From Amoebophrya sp. A120 (lineage: Eukaryota; Sar; Dinophyceae; Syndiniales; Amoebophryaceae): a stretch of 64,000 bases of DNA. Location: positions 154,663-218,662 of the forward strand of contig CAJINV010000007.1 in assembly GCA_905178155.1 (NCBI GenBank), read 5' to 3'. Shown here one piece after another: positions 12,301 through 24,300 of this stretch; positions within the stretch are counted from its first letter, which is position 1, and each line of letters opens with the position of its first letter. Position numbers and translations under genes: made by a program. Under the pieces are notes generated by a model. The model saw only the letters and a program-made list of their open reading frames with translations, was not told where the DNA came from and searched no databases.

Positions 12301-15300
12301 TTTCTCAAACTTGTAGAACATTCAGACGCGACTCCCGAGCTGACTTAGAGACTTTTCAGCTGTTTAACCGTAGAGATCCTGCGTCGCTTGTAGTCGTCCT
12401 CCCGCTCTCCCTCCTGCGCCCATCTGCAAGGGTTCGCTGATAATCCGCTGCATCGTTTGCGCCAGCGTCTCCTCCTCTTCGGCTGCTTCTTGTTTATTAT
12501 CTCCGTGCTGTTTGCTTTTCTGCCTTTTCCTTTGCGTTGTATCTTCTCCTTCTGCTTCTCTCTTTTTGGACTCTGTTCTTTCTCCTTCGGCGCTTTTTCT
12601 TCTCCTCACGTTTTCACTGTTGCTCGCTCTTCCTCTTTGTCCTGCAGCGCTACTTGCTCTCTGGTCTTGCGATGCCCCGGCTTCCTTTGAGTATTTTTTA
12701 TGCCCTCCCTTTGAAAATTCTAATGAGTACGGCGCTTTTGAGGTTAGGGGGTCTACTTCCGCCCGCACTGGCTCGGCCAACTCCTTTGCTTCTGTCTTTT
12801 GCTTTGTGCTTTTCGCTTCCGCTTGTTTTGATTTTCGTTGAGTCGCCGGCTTCTCATTTCCTCCCGTGACTTTAGCTTCTTTCCCTGCGCTGCTCCGCGT
12901 TATTCCTATACTTATGCCTTTACTTTCTAGCGACGCCCTGGCTTTTGGCTGGACGGCCGAGAACCTGCTGCGTTGCGCGCTGCCTTCGTGCCTACTTTTT
13001 TTCGTTTCTTTTTTCCCTCTTCCTTCTTCGCTCTCTTTCCGTTCCCCCCATTTTTCCTCTTTTGTTGTCGTCCCCTGTTTCGCTGGGCCGTCTCCCTCTG
13101 CGGTCACTTTCTGCCTCGTTTTTTTCTCCTTCCACTCCCCTACGCCTCCTTGTGCCCTTTGCGCCCCTACCTTATCGACTCCTCTTGCTTCTTCTTTGTC
13201 TTCTTGGCCCGTTCCATCTACCTCCTCCCCTTCCCAATTGTAGTCCCGCAGCTCTCCAGGTAGTATCTTCTTCTCTTTTCTTTCTACTATCGAGAGCGAT
13301 AGCGACTGCAATGCTGTCCCCTTTTCTGTGTCTCTTATACTATTTTCCCTCGTGTCATTTCTATTTTGCGCATCCTCCTCTTCCTCCTTAATCATTCTTG
13401 CAGCGTTCTCCAGCAGCTTCCCCATTAGGTCCTCGTCTGCTTGCTTCACCTTTTTCCGCTCTACTAGATGCGCTTCTTCCTCACTTTCCTGCTCGTCTTG
13501 CCACTCTTTCAATATTCCTCTAATGTCGCTATTCTCCTTAATATCTTCGGGCTCTTCTATCTTTTTGAGTTCTTCGGGGCATAGTGCTCCTATTATGAAG
13601 TCCTGCCGCTCAGTCCTTGTCATCTCTGGCCAAGCTTCTACGTCTGGCAGCCCTAGCGCCCCTTCTCCGAAATCATATATCGGCCAGATTAGTGACCCTC
13701 TGTCCATCTCCGACACATCAATGGCTCGCAGGGTCTTGCTTGTCACTATCTCTACTCCTTCTCCCACCCTCCTCTCTTCTTCTTTTACTTCGAGGCCCCC
13801 CTTATCGATGCATATCCCCACTGTACCACTGTGGCCCTGGAACCGCAAACGCCTCTGCGCTTCTTCTTTCTCTATCTTGTGCTTCTTCTCTACTCTTTCC
13901 TCATTTTGCTGATGTAGTTCTTCAATCTTTTCTGTCAACTCTAAACAAATCCCGTGCTCTGCCCGCAGTTGCCCCGCTGTGGCGCTCCGTAGCACATCGT
14001 AGTCCACTAGCTTCACCGCTATCCCTTCTGCTTCTTCTTTTTGCAAATCTTCCAGGATGCGCAGCGAGTTGCTCACATAGGCCAGGAATCTTTGCTCCTG
14101 CTCCCTCTCTTCTGTTTCGAGATGCTTCTGCTCTGTCTTATATATTCTCTTCTCCCACGATGCTCTTCCCGTCGTTCTTCCTGATACTATTCTTCTGCGG
14201 GTCACTACTGTCAGCCCTAACTCGTCTGCTGCAATCACTTTCACCAACTCTCCATCCTTCGGCCATGAATTCTCATACGTTCTAGAGTTGTCCTGTACTA
14301 TCCCTGTCGCCCTCAGATCTGACACTGCTGGCATCCTTATGCTCGTCCCTTTTCCCATTGCTTCCAGTAACGCTATATCTGCCACGTTTCTCTTTTCCAT
14401 CATCTCTTTGATTCCCTTCGTTATACCTTGCTCCCCTTCTCCTAAAATTCGCACTGGTAACGTTGCCCACTTCATAAATAGGCCGATGTCCGTGAGCATG
14501 TTCTTCTGCGCTAGTGATCGCAGTGTTTTTATACCCATTAAGAATGGATCAACTGCGGATAGAACATTATACGAGTACACTACCCGATAGAGCGTCTCCG
14601 GCGTTGTTTTTGTAATCTTCATTATTTTCTGCAGTGTCTTCTCTGTGAAGCCTATTGCTTCTGCTATTACTACTGCCAGCTCCCCCATCAACTCTGCCCA
14701 ATCTTTGTCCGTGAAGAACATCTGCATAACCGGGAGGAAGTAGATCATCGCCGACGTAAAGAACACCTGTATTACCCACTTCAGTTCCTCGCCGTTAATC
14801 TTCTTCCTTGCTTTCATCACCTGCAGCGATAGGCGCTGCCCTATGCCGATGCTCTGCTTTACCTGTCCCTTTATTAACTTTCTCCGCTGCTCCGCTCCCA
14901 GCGTTGTTATTGTTGTCCCGAGTATTTTTATCGTCTTTCTTTCATTGAATCTGATCCCGAACGGTCTAAATGCTTTCCGCACTTCTTTCCTCCTCTTTTC
15001 CTCTCTATCTGACGACGTGAGCTCGCACTTCTGGGGTGCCAGGAATTGCCCCTCACGAGTGTACGTTATTTCGTACGCTATCGCTATTTCTTCCAAAATT
15101 TTCAATACTTTGCCGTGATCTTCTTCGTGGTATGTAAGTGCTAGCGCGCCATCATCAACGAACTGCACCGCTAGCGTTTGCGGCTGCTTCTTTTTTCCTT
15201 CTGCCGTGTTCTGCTCTCCTACCCATTCATATTTTTGCTTGTTCTTCCTTTTCCTTTTTAGTACTCTCCTCCTTCTCCTTCCTGTCCTGGGGGGCTGTTC

Positions 15301-18300
15301 TGTTTTGTAGATCTCATCCGTCTCATTTTCTACCACGTACGGCGGAAATGATGTGTCCGTCTCCGTTTCTTTTCTTGTGCCGAAGTTGTCCTTAATTTTT
15401 TCCCTTAGGTTTGTCCTTGCTGCTTGGAGCTCTTTGTCTCCCTTCACTCTCCCCGTTTCATCAAATACCTCCTCCAAATATTCCTGCACCGCCTCCACCC
15501 CTGGCATGAAAACCAATGTGCCCGCTAGCATGCACTCTACTGATCCCTGGATTAGGTCGTGATGGTTCTTTGCTTTTGCATACGTGTGCCCATTGCGTAG
15601 CCAAACTTCCTTATTCCAGTTTATTGCTGCGACGAGTTTCAGGTAGCACGGGCGCACTCCGCTGCGCCTGTACGCCCGCAACGCTGTGCAAAGCGTCAAA
15701 CTATTATAGAAGTTCGACGCATCCAGCCCAATTATTACGCTAATCCACTTCCTGGCTTCTTCTTCTTCCCTCCTCTTCTCTTCTTCTTCCTCGCCTTTTC
15801 TTCTTTTTGCCTCCTCCTCCTGTTCTGTGTCCGGCGCTGTTATCGGCGAAGTACCTCCCTCGCCTTCCTCTTCCGGTGCTTCTCCTTTCTCTTGAATTTC
15901 TTCGCCCATCCAGTTCTCTCCTGCCTTTTCCAGTTTGCTTAGTAGATCGCCTGGCTCCCCGTCTTCTTTCTCCGCACTATCCATGGTTTTTTGTATTTCT
16001 TCGCTGTGCAAGGTTTCCAATAACTGCACCACTGTTGCCTGACATGAGGCGCCTGGCTTTGATGCTGCGCCACATCTCGCGAAACCATTGCTCTTATCGC
16101 TTATCCTGACCATTTGGCACGTTAGGTAGCTCATCAGAAATCTCGCCACCGCCGTCCCCTGAATTACTGTTCTGATCTTCTCGCAGGCTGTTGACGCCGC
16201 TGTCTGTTTCTTCAACATTTCAACTTTCACCGCAGTCAAACTCTTATCCAGAAACTTCTCTACGTCTCTCGGGGTCGTCGGGGACTCTGCTAGCTCTTCC
16301 AGGAATTTGCTGCACACCTGCGCCAGTATCCTTAACTGCTCGCCGCTTAATGTCTTGTATGCTTGGAATCTAATTCCATCCATTCCTGCTGCTTGTGCGT
16401 TTAGTCTCTTGATGTGCTTCTTGAGCTGGGTCGCTGTGACTCTGAGCGGCGCCACCTTCTTGCATGCTTCCGTCAGCGATTGATATGCATCCCGGAGTGT
16501 GCTCCCACTAAATGCGTGGCTCTTCCCATTCTCTTCCATTATCGCTCCTACCTTTGAAATGTGGTTCCCAGCTAGCTCTCTGGTGCAGTTTTCTGCTCCC
16601 GATACTTGTCGACCCGCTACCGTCATTTCCGATATTTCTCCTTCCACCGGCTTTCCTCTTCCTTTTCCAAGTGCCATCTCCTTGGCTCTTCTGGCGTAGT
16701 CGTGGATGCTCTCTGGTTTGTCTTTTGTTTCTTCTAGCATACAACTATGCGCCTCCATCCACTCTTTCGCTAGTTTCTTTTCTTCTTCACTCCGCGCTTC
16801 TTCTTTCTTTTCTTCATCTCCTTGGTGGGCCTTCCGACCTTTTCCCTTCCTTTCTTTCCCTGCGTCTTCCGGCTCCTCACTATTTTTTCCCTCCCCTTTT
16901 CTAACGCTATGGCCCTGGGCTTTCCCCTTCCCTTTCTTTTCTCTCTCTCTTATCCTTCTTCTTCTTATTGTCTCTGCCAGTTTCGGCACTGGCTTCTTTT
17001 TTTCTTTTATCATTCCCGTTTCCTTCATTGTGCTCGTCACCCACTTGCGGTAGCTTCTTATGTCCTTTATTTCTTCTGCGTTGATCGCGCTCGCTTCCAT
17101 TTTCTCTTGAAGCTCTTCCGTCTTAATTGATCCCCTGGGCCAGCGCACTGTCTCTTCGAAAGGGTTCTCCTCTTCAAGTCTGTTTTTTCCCTTTATTATC
17201 TCGATGCTTCTTCGCATAAATTCCGGCGAAGGCTGCATCAGTGCGTACTTCGCGTTGAAGTGTAGTTCTTGCGGATCTTGTTCTGTTGCTCTGTACGTTG
17301 TCGCCACTTCCTCTTCCGCCTCCTGCTCCGTCCACATTATTGTAGCCATTAGCGCTAAATGATCCGCCTCATCGTACGGATTCATCCCCTCCTCAAACTC
17401 CAACACTCTTCGCACGGTCGGGTCTTTTGGTATCTGCACCCTCTGGATTTGCTTCGTGATTATCCTCGATCTGATTGGCGCCACTGCTAGGAAGTCTATC
17501 TTGGATGGGTTCCGCGCACTCCTGTAGCACGTCGGCCCCCCTGGTTCCATCGTCAGCGCTACCTCATTTACGTAATTCTGCAGCGGTAGATGCGCCTCCT
17601 CTTAGACTACTACGCTTATCGGGGTGTTGTTCTTGTCCTTCCGCAGTTTCATCTTTTCTTCTTTCGTTACCTCATATTCACAGTTTAGGTCTCCCGTTAT
17701 TATTCCGATCTTAGCCCTTCCCATCATTTCCCTTATTTTCGCCAGCAGCTTCGCCATCTGTCCCCTTATAAATTTTCTCGCCGCTTCAGTGTCTTCTACC
17801 TTCGACTCCCTTCGGTATAGTGATACCACTAGCCTACCTGCTTCATTTATCGCCCCTGTTGCCCACATTAGCATCGCCTCTTTCTTGCCAATGTCCCGGG
17901 TGAGGTGCTCCCCTTCCTGCTCTTGTGCTAGGACTACTATACTCATCCTGTACTCCGGCATCCTCAGCGGTTTCTCCACTTCCAGTATTGCTGTCCCTCC
18001 TGATCTTAATTCTACTGCTATTCTTCGCAGGTCCGTCGCTATTGCCATGTAGATCCTTCGCCCTTTTAGTTTCATTTTTTGGTAGAGCCATGCCAATGCG
18101 TCCTTTACGTGCTCGAAAACTGCAACTTTTGCCGGTACTGCTGCCATTTTTGTTTCTGATATTGATGCTTCTGACGCTTCCAGTGCTGATATTGCTACCG
18201 CCAGCCTTATCGCGTTCGCCCTTCCTACTCCGTTTACGTTCCAATATAGGTGCTTTATAAGCTTCAGGCCGTCTACATCCACGTCACACGCTGCGCCTTC

Positions 18301-21300
18301 TTCCTCAGGTGGCAGGAATTCTATTATGTTCCCGCACTTTTCTTCTACATCTTTGGCAGCTCCTCGCTTATTCTCTTCGCTTCTTCTTTCTTCTAACTTT
18401 TCTAGCCACCGCGGGTCTTTAAACTTCTTTGGTTTTCGGACCCCTTCACCCTCCCCGCTAATCTCCTCCGCCATTCTTCTACTTTTTTTACTTGTGCTGC
18501 TCCTCGAATTCTTCTGTCTGTCTTTGTCTTCTCTCTGGCCTGCCTGGTCTTCTCTTCTCTGCAATTTCGGCTGTGCTGGAATGCTTTCTTTGAGCATGCA
18601 GCAGACGAGGAGCAACGCCCTTCGCATATTTTTCTTCCTCTACCTATGCTATTTTCTGATATCCTGACTCTGATTTTTCTGCTTCCTATTTAATATCCTA
18701 ACCGCTCCGCCTATTTTGCTAGATTTTAAGGGTTCCTATCTGTTTCGGGACTGGTCAAAAAGATTTAGACTAATGCAGAGAAATTCCTACGCGTAACGAT
18801 CTGTATGGATCTAGATATATTCGCAACGGCCGGGAGTACCTCGATCTGCAGTCCTTTCGCTCTCGTTGCGGAGCACGCGACTCTTTCCGAGTCCCTGGCA
18901 TCGACTTCGTCCTCGTCAGTTTTTCTTTTCTATGATTTTCGTGGTTAATTACGCAACTCATGCAGTTTCTCGGGTCTTATCATCCAATTGCTCTCGCTCC
19001 TTCTTCTTTCGTGCCCTCCAATTTGCCATTTTCTCGCGCCCTATTCTCTTTCTTTCCTCTTCTTCCTCCTTTGTCTCGATCTTCCGCATCTCTTCCTTCT
19101 TTCTTCTTCTATTCTCATTGGCCGTTTCTCTGTACTTCATTTCCTTCTTCTCTCTTTCAGTCTTCTCTTCTTCTGACATTTCCGCGAGAGACTCCTTTCT
19201 TTTCTGCTGCGCCCTTGCTGCTTGTTCTTCCTGCACTTTCCTATCGTGCTCCAGTCTTTGGTCATACGACACTAGATAGAGCGCCCCCGCTGACCATGAC
19301 TTTGTCTCTGCTAGCGCCATCGCCTTCCCTTGCCATTCTTCATAGGCCTCCCTCGACTGCATCGCCTTTTTGTGTTCTGTGTGCCCGTCATTCTGCTCCC
19401 TCCGTTCTTCTTTCTTTGCTTTCGGTATTTCTAGCCCTTTTTCTTTGCGCTTTTTCGCCCATCTCCTTCTATAGTCTCCTATATGTATCTTCCACTGCTT
19501 CCTCCCCATCGGCGGTAGTTTCACTATTCCCTTTTCTCTTTTCCCTAATCTGACTGGGCAACTTTCAAACTCTCTATTTGTCTCTTCCGTCTCTGTCGCT
19601 TTCTTTCTGTTCAGGCGAATCATCAGGGCAGTCGTGCGCACTCTCAATTTCGTCGCCCTCTTCCTCCTCTCCTCCCATGTCAGGCCCTTCCCGCCCTCGT
19701 CTTGTAGTGGTATTCTCTTCAGCCATTTTGAGTCCTTCTCCTCTGCTATTGCTGTTGCACCCCTTGGCTTTGTTGCTATCTTTTTGCTGCGTTTGCTTTT
19801 CTTAATTTTCTTCGCTTTGATCAGCGACCTCAGCTCCATCGTTGGGTCTGCCTTGAATAAAATTCGCGGCGGATTCTTGATCCTCTCTCGCAGCATCTGG
19901 CCCACTGTCTTTCTTGTTTTTCCTTCGTTCATTTCCTTGCCTTTCCCCTTTCCTTTCCCTCCTTCTTTATCTTGTCGCGCACGCTCCGCATCCTCGTCCT
20001 TACTCTCCCCGGCTGTTGCCGATTTCCTCCATCTTGTCAGCTCCTCTATGTTGCCATGTTTTCCTTTTCCTTCTCCCATTTTTCCTACTAAGGGCCTACT
20101 TCGTATTTTCATAAAGCTGACGACCCCGGTGGGTCTATGTCTACACTACTAATCTCATCGCTACTGACTCTCTCTATGTACGCCCTTTGCTTGCGTCGTG
20201 CTCGCTCTTCTTTTCTGCATTCAGTTACTTTCTTCATATAAAAAGGGCCGTCTGGCTTCCTTCTGCGTTCTATTTAATTCTGTCTCTGTCTAGCGCTATG
20301 GTATTCTAGCGGTCGTAGCTCTTTGGCTACTCCCTTTCTTTTTTTTCTTTCGACTTGCTCGAAGTAGTCCCTTAGATTGAGAAAAAAAAAAAACAACATC
20401 CATCATCCGCTTCTTTCACTCCTCCCATTCGTATTCCTCCTCTTTCATCCCCTTCGCCCCGCCCTTGCCCATGTCGCCGGTCTTCGCCCCTTTGACTCCT
20501 GCCATTCCGACCCCTTGTGGGTAACTTGGTCCTCCCCACATCTGCTCCTTTCCAATGAAGTGGCACTGGCCCCCGTCTGGCTGGTACCCCGACGCCTTTC
20601 CCGCTAATCCAAAAACTCCCTTATCCATTTGCGACGCCTTCGAGGAGGATGAAGAGGAGCCCACCCCCGCACTATACTGCGGAGCGGGTCCATAGAGATA
20701 CGGCAGCCCTTTCTCCCATCCTGTTTGTTGCCATTGCTGAAAATTTTGCGCGTACTGCTGCTCCATCATACTCATCTGCTGCCATTGTTGAAATTCGCGC
20801 CATTGCTGCTCTTTTTCCGCTTCTTCCCTCATCCAATCCTGTTCGTACTTTCCTTCCCCGTTTGGCATCCGTCCTCCAACTTTCTTCCTTCCTTCGTGGC
20901 CCCGTCTCTCTTCTTCGCTTTCTTCTTCTTCACTTTCTTCTTTGGTGTAGTCGAAATCCGCCACTTCTCTTTTGAATCTCTTCGCCTCTTTTTCTTGCTT
21001 TTCCATCTCTTCGCTTTGTTCCTCAGCTTCCTCACCCTTTTCCGTCTCTTTTCCGCTTCCCCTTGGCCTTTTCTTAATCTTGTCTCCTTTCGCGCTATGT
21101 GCCTTGCACTTGTCTCCGTGCACTCCCTGTCCCATTCCTTTTCCGTTAATGTACTGCACCGGGTTCCCACCCACTCCCATATCTTTTAGTCCCTTCATCC
21201 TTTCTTGGTAGCCAAATACGTTTCCCCCTTTCTTCTCTAACCAGGATTGCTCCGCAGCCCAACCCTGCGTCATTGGCGGTTCCCAGCCTTGCATCTGGTA

Positions 21301-24300
21301 CGGTGGCACGTACTGACTCTGCATCATATTCAGGGACGGAGTTCCCAGCTTTCCCATCGCGAACGGGTTGTATTTCGCGGTCTCTTGCACTTGGTCCCAC
21401 ATTGTCACTCCGTCGTGGGTGCTCCAGCTTCCCTTTCCTACGTAGTTGCCCTTCTCCTCTTCTCCGCTTCCTTCCTCTTCCATTGCGTACTCCCCCTGCA
21501 TCCATTGTCTCTGCCTCGCTGCATTTTCTTGAATGCCTTGCAGGCTTCCGCCAGTTTTCACGTACTTCGCGAACAGGTCCGCCAGCTTCTTTCCCTGTTT
21601 CTGAATCATGAGAGTCTTCTTTCCTTTCCATGCATTACAAGTCTTTTTCTTAAGGTGAATCAGCATTACAAATTTTATTTCTCATGCTGAGAAAATTTGT
21701 AATGCATTTATACGAGTATGATACTTTTGCAGTTCATAAATCGGTCTCTTTCCAGCTCGTTCGACCTTTGTTTGAGCAGCGTCTGCTGTTGCTCGATCGC
21801 GAGTTTCTCGTCCAGTAGCCGGTTCTTCTCTTCCGCAAGTTCGATTTCGATCTGTTCCTGACTATGCATGGTAAGAGTTCTCTCGCACCAAGTTGTATGT
21901 CAAGTTGTGCACCAAGTCCAAGTTGCGCACCTAAACTCAAATACAAATTAGGTGGGGGTAGGAAGAGTGATCCGAAGAATTTCTACACTCCCAGGAAAGC
22001 CTCCAGGCGTCCACCATGTTGCGGCAATTCCTGACGAATTCCTGACGTACAGCCCAAAGCACGTCAGGAATTCGAGTTAGCCCGTGGGAAGAAAACAGAG
22101 TTGCTGCGTCCCAAGGAAAGGAAAAAAAGCTTCCCTCTGCATTCACGACGGCATGGCAATTCCTGACGAATTCCTGAAGCGCAGCCAAAAAACGTCAGGA
22201 ATTCAAATTAGCTCGTGGGAAGATAAAAAGAGATGCTGCATTCACGGGGAAGTAAGAAAAGCCTACTTTCGTTTCCACGACGGCACGGCAATTCCTGACG
22301 AATTCCTGACGCGCAGCCCAAAAAACGTCAGGAATTCGAGTTAGCTCGTGGGAAGACCAAAAGAGATGCTGCATTCGCGGGGAAGTAAGAAAAGCTTACT
22401 TTCGTTTCCACGACGGCACGGCAATTCCTGACGAATTCCTGACGCGCAGCCCAAAAAACGTCAGGAATTCGAGTTAGCTCGTGGGAAGACCAAAAGAGAT
22501 GCTGCATTCGCGGGGAAGTAAGAAAAGCTTACTTTCGTTTCCACGACGGCACGGCAATTCCTGACGAATTCCTGACGCGCAGCCCAAAAAACGTCAGGAA
22601 TTCGAGTTAGCTCGTGGGAAGACCAAAAGAGATGCTGCATTCGCGGGGAAGTAAGAAAAGCTTACTTTCGTTTCCACGACGGCACGGCAATTCCTGACGA
22701 ATTCCTGACGCGCAGCCCAAAAAACGTCAGGAATTCGAGTTAGCTCGTGGGAAGACCAAAAGAGATGCTGCATTCGCGGGGAAGTAAGAAAAGCTTACTT
22801 TCGTTTCCACGACGGCACGGCAATTCCTGACGAATTCCTGACGCGCAGCCCAAAAAACGTCAGGAATTCGAGTTAGCTCGTGGGAAGACCAAAAGAGATG
22901 CTGCATTCGCGGGGAAGTAAGAAAAGCTTACTTTCGTTTCCACGACGGCACGGCAATTCCTGACGAATTCCTGACGCGCAGCCCAAAAAACGTCAGGAAT
23001 TCGAGTTAGCTCGTGGGAAGACCAAAAGAGATGCTGCATTCGCGGGGAAGTAAGAAAAGCTTACTTTCGTTTCCACGACGGCACGGCAATTCCTGACGAA
23101 TTCCTGACGCGCAGCCCAAAAAACGTCAGGAATTCGAGTTAGCTCGTGGGAAGACCAAAAGAGATGCTGCATTCGCGGGGAAGTAAGAAAAGCTTACTTT
23201 CGTTTCCACGACGGCACGGCAATTCCTGACGAATTCCTGACGCGCAGCCCAAAAAACGTCAGGAATTCGAGTTAGCTCGTGGGAAGACCAAAAGAGATGC
23301 TGCATTCGCGGGGAAGTAAGAAAAGCTTACTTTCGTTTCCACGACGGCACGGCAATTCCTGACGAATTCCTGACGCGCAGCCCAAAAAACGTCAGGAATT
23401 CGAGTTAGCTCGTGGGAAGACCAAAAGAGATGCTGCATTCACGGGGACGTAAGAAAACCCTACTTTCGTTTCCACGACGGCACGGCAATTCCTGACGAAT
23501 TTCTGACGCGCAGCCCAAAAAACGTCAGGAATTCAAATCAGATTGTGGGAAGAGCAACAGAGCTGCTGCGATCGACGCAAAAGAAAAGAAGTCTCCCTTT
23601 GCATTTGCTTCCCCGAGGGTATGGCAATTCCTGACGAATTCCTGACGGGCAGCCCAAAAAACCTCAGGAATACAGCTCTACAGAAGAGTCCCGAAAACTT
23701 CAGTTCTGACAAGCCTCGCCGGCAACAAGAAAAAAAGGAAAATTTGCGATGGTGCTACACCAGATATCAAGGCAGTTTTGTCCTCTTCATGCACGAAAGT
23801 TGTAATCATGCACCTGGTAGTTGTACACTTGGCACAAGAATTGTTCCTTTATTTGCACTGGATATTTTTTCTCCTTCAGCAGGGTCTCTTTCGCTTGGAT
23901 TTGCTCCTTCAGCTCTTGCTCCTTTTCCAAAATTTTCACTTCCAGCTTCTCCTCGCGGTCGGTTAGGTCGTTCTCGATGTGGAGCTTTTTTTGCTCGAGC
24001 TGCTGCTCCTTTTCGGCAATCTTCGTTTTCAACTCCATTTCCTTCTGCTGAATTCTTTTTTTCAACTCGTTCTCGCGGTTTTGTAAGTCGCTTTGCTTCT
24101 CGTAGAAGAGTTTTTCCTCGGTTTCCACTCTCCTGCTGTTCTCCTCCTCTTTTTCCGATACTTTCGTCGAGAACTCCGTTTCCAGCTTAACCCTTTCCGC
24201 CTGAAGTACTAGCAGCTGCTCCTTCTCCCTTTCCTGCATCCGGAGCTCTTTCTGGTGCATCTTCTCCAGCAAATCCGACTCTAACTCCGTGAAGTTGGAC

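Larger units (their letters stand above)
10947..21628 (-). mobile_element. APE-type non-LTR retrotransposon (LINE)
   Basis: About 10.7 kb, read on the minus strand, with four open frames in order: a Q/M/G-rich ORF (20416-21609), a K/R/E-rich ORF (18958-20112), an apurinic-type endonuclease frame (17602-18627) and a long reverse transcriptase frame (12364-17550). No LTRs are seen. The 5' end meets the introner almost at the first ORF, so this copy is probably 5' truncated. The 3' end is a short CGAACGAACG run rather than poly(A). A 3-bp CAT is shared by both junctions. Base composition is strikingly strand-asymmetric: the coding strand is purine-rich (A and G), unlike the neighbouring exons. 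Confidence 0.85.
10909..21738. mobile_element. Giant introner intron, family B, holding a LINE (10.8 kb)
   Basis: TSD aatct/aatcg (4 of 5). Intron 21. The left B arm (10909-10946) and right B arm (about 21629-21738) are one element split by a retrotransposon between GCAATCAT and GCATTAC. Taking out the whole 10,830 bp plus 5 nt joins …LERDR|LNAELIEKKRL… in frame, so the host coiled-coil exons are intact on both sides. Confidence 0.85.

Noticed and set aside
12457-20152. Many plus-strand Leu/Phe/Ser-rich frames that look like membrane proteins
   Set aside because: They are complements of the purine-rich LINE ORFs, which carry the recognisable motifs on the minus strand.
22019-23676. CRISPR-like array
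   Set aside because: Units are 133 bp with no unique spacers, in a eukaryotic intron without cas genes; it is a minisatellite.
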